DNA from: an uncultured Terriglobus sp. | GTDB lineage: Bacteria; Acidobacteriota; Terriglobia; Terriglobales; Acidobacteriaceae | NCBI GenBank assembly: GCA_937871605.1 | Contig: CALMRM010000293.1 | Location: 22,287-38,813, forward strand | Direction of reading: 5' to 3' | DNA length: 16,527 nucleotides | In this document: piece by piece, positions 15,940 through 16,527 of the stretch | Layout of the letters: each line of letters begins with the position of its first letter | How positions within the stretch are numbered: the stretch's first letter is position 1 | The notes under the pieces: generated by a model | Told to the model about the DNA's origin: nothing | Seen by the model: the letters and a program-made list of their open reading frames with translations, nothing else | Database searches by the model: none | Program-made: the position numbers and the translations under genes

Positions 15940-16167
15940 ATGACCAACCTGCAATTGCTTTTGTCCATCGGTGTTCCGACCTTCTTCGTTCTTGCGGGTA
16001 TCTTGCTGAACCACAGAGAAGTTACGCAGCTGAAGACCGATATCAACAGGCAGTTCGACAAAGTCGACTCACGGCTCACTCGGATCGAGGGAGATCAGAA
16101 GCAATTCTTCAAGACAACCGGTGTTCTCGACGGTCGCATGGATGAGCTGTCAGCACGCGTGAAGTGA
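15940..16167 (+). CDS. Small single-pass membrane protein with coiled coil
   Basis: A 75-residue hypothetical protein. Residues about 4-23 (LQLLLSIGVPTFFVLAGILL) form one transmembrane segment; the remainder is charged and heptad-like (EVTQLKTDINRQFDKVDSRLTRIEGDQKQF), predicting a coiled coil, and ends in DGRMDELSARVK. The ATG at 15940 is chosen because it begins the membrane segment; the Shine-Dalgarno is weak (GGGCGGC about 6 nt upstream). The frame extends far upstream, but that part overlaps the opposite lipoprotein gene and looks non-coding. Function unknown; similar short membrane/coiled-coil proteins are common as uncharacterised genes. Confidence 0.7.
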   Translation: MTNLQLLLSIGVPTFFVLAGILLNHREVTQLKTDINRQFDKVDSRLTRIEGDQKQFFKTTGVLDGRMDELSARVK

Positions 16168-16215
16168 CCTGAGTCTATCTTCGTGCCGTCGGCCGCGTGT
16201 ATGCTGGCTGTCACC

Positions 16216-16527
16216 ATGACGCCCACCGCCAAGCACGCCCGCCTGTTCTCATTCGCCGCTCTTGCAGCGCTTTTCACGTTTGCAGCACTGCACGCCCAGG
16301 CGCCCGCCGCTGCGCAGGCCACGGGCGCAAAGCCCACACACGAGGACACGGAGTTCTACAAGCCGGTGCCGCCTGTGGTCACACCCGCCGCCACCGTGGG
16401 GCAGCCACCGTCCGATGCCATTGTGCTCTTCGACGGCAAGGACCTGTCGCAGTGGGTGTCCGTCAAGACCCAGGGGCCTGCGGATTGGGACGTGGCCAAT
16501 GGCGTAATGACCGTGCACAAAGGTGGC
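16216..16527 (+). CDS. DUF1080 (3-keto-disaccharide hydrolase-like) protein, N-terminal part
   Basis: The first 104 codons of an exported protein cut by the right window edge. A signal peptide (MTPTAKHARLFSFAALAALF...) ends near HAQA at about residue 29. After an Ala/Pro-rich linker comes the typical DUF1080 opening AIVLFDGKDLSQWVS, then WDVANGVMTVHKGG. This domain has a concanavalin-like sandwich fold, and some members act on 3-keto-glycosides; the activity of this one cannot be judged from the fragment. ATG 16216 gives a clean signal peptide; ATG 16201 in frame adds five residues. Neither has a clear Shine-Dalgarno. TATGCT at 16200-16205 could be a -10 box giving a very short leader. Confidence 0.82.
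   Translation, partial: MTPTAKHARLFSFAALAALFTFAALHAQAPAAAQATGAKPTHEDTEFYKPVPPVVTPAATVGQPPSDAIVLFDGKDLSQWVSVKTQGPADWDVANGVMTVHKGG

Noticed and set aside
15150..16145. 330-codon plus-strand frame across the start of the large lipoprotein
   Set aside because: It is antisense to the lipoprotein and Arg/His-rich, with no Shine-Dalgarno; only the small membrane protein at 15940-16167, in another frame, looks real here.

Overview
The window looks like chromosomal DNA of an acidobacterium, most likely class Terriglobia (Terriglobus/Granulicella/Edaphobacter-like). This is inferred from the GC-rich coding sequence, the large exported IPT/TIG and beta-propeller lipoproteins, a DUF1080 protein, and short palindromic and REP/MITE-like intergenic repeats mixed with housekeeping genes. 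No database search was possible.

Layout, left to right. (1) The start of the S10 ribosomal operon on the minus strand: rpsJ (S10) then rplC (L3, cut by the window edge), with a promoter-like sequence upstream of rpsJ. (2) Diverging from it, a plus-strand lipoprotein with four IPT/TIG domains and a beta-propeller, then a convergent minus-strand exported SMP-30/gluconolactonase-like propeller protein. (3) About 0.4 kb of repeats: two copies of a 17-bp palindrome around a 19-bp palindrome, then a 129-bp MITE-like inverted repeat. (4) The str operon on the minus strand: rpsL-rpsG-fusA, followed directly by an uncatalogued 57-codon gene (TTG start) that abuts the fusA stop codon and is closed by a strong terminator. 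There is no tuf after fusA. (5) A frameshifted methyltransferase gene just upstream of the str promoter. (6) A plus-strand exported S9-family serine peptidase, a 130-bp REP/MITE-like element, and a minus-strand thioredoxin-fold protein. (7) A plus-strand pair: a fused VOC-like/lumazine synthase gene (ribH) overlapping nusB by 4 bp, ended by a hairpin terminator. (8) A minus-strand 802-residue lipoprotein with a TTG start, a small plus-strand membrane/coiled-coil protein, and the first part of a DUF1080 protein.

Working together: rpsL, rpsG, fusA, rpsJ and rplC serve translation. nusB and rpsJ (NusE) encode partners of the rRNA antitermination complex. ribH makes the riboflavin precursor. The other genes are mostly exported proteins of unknown substrate. 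Several starts are not ATG (GTG for rpsL, fusA and the methyltransferase remnant; TTG for the small gene after fusA and the large lipoprotein), each judged from Shine-Dalgarno spacing or family alignment.

The most interesting items are the small Cys/His-bearing gene translationally linked to fusA, the VOC-RibH fusion, and the long inverted repeats in all three spacers between neighbouring ribosomal-protein and EF-G genes.
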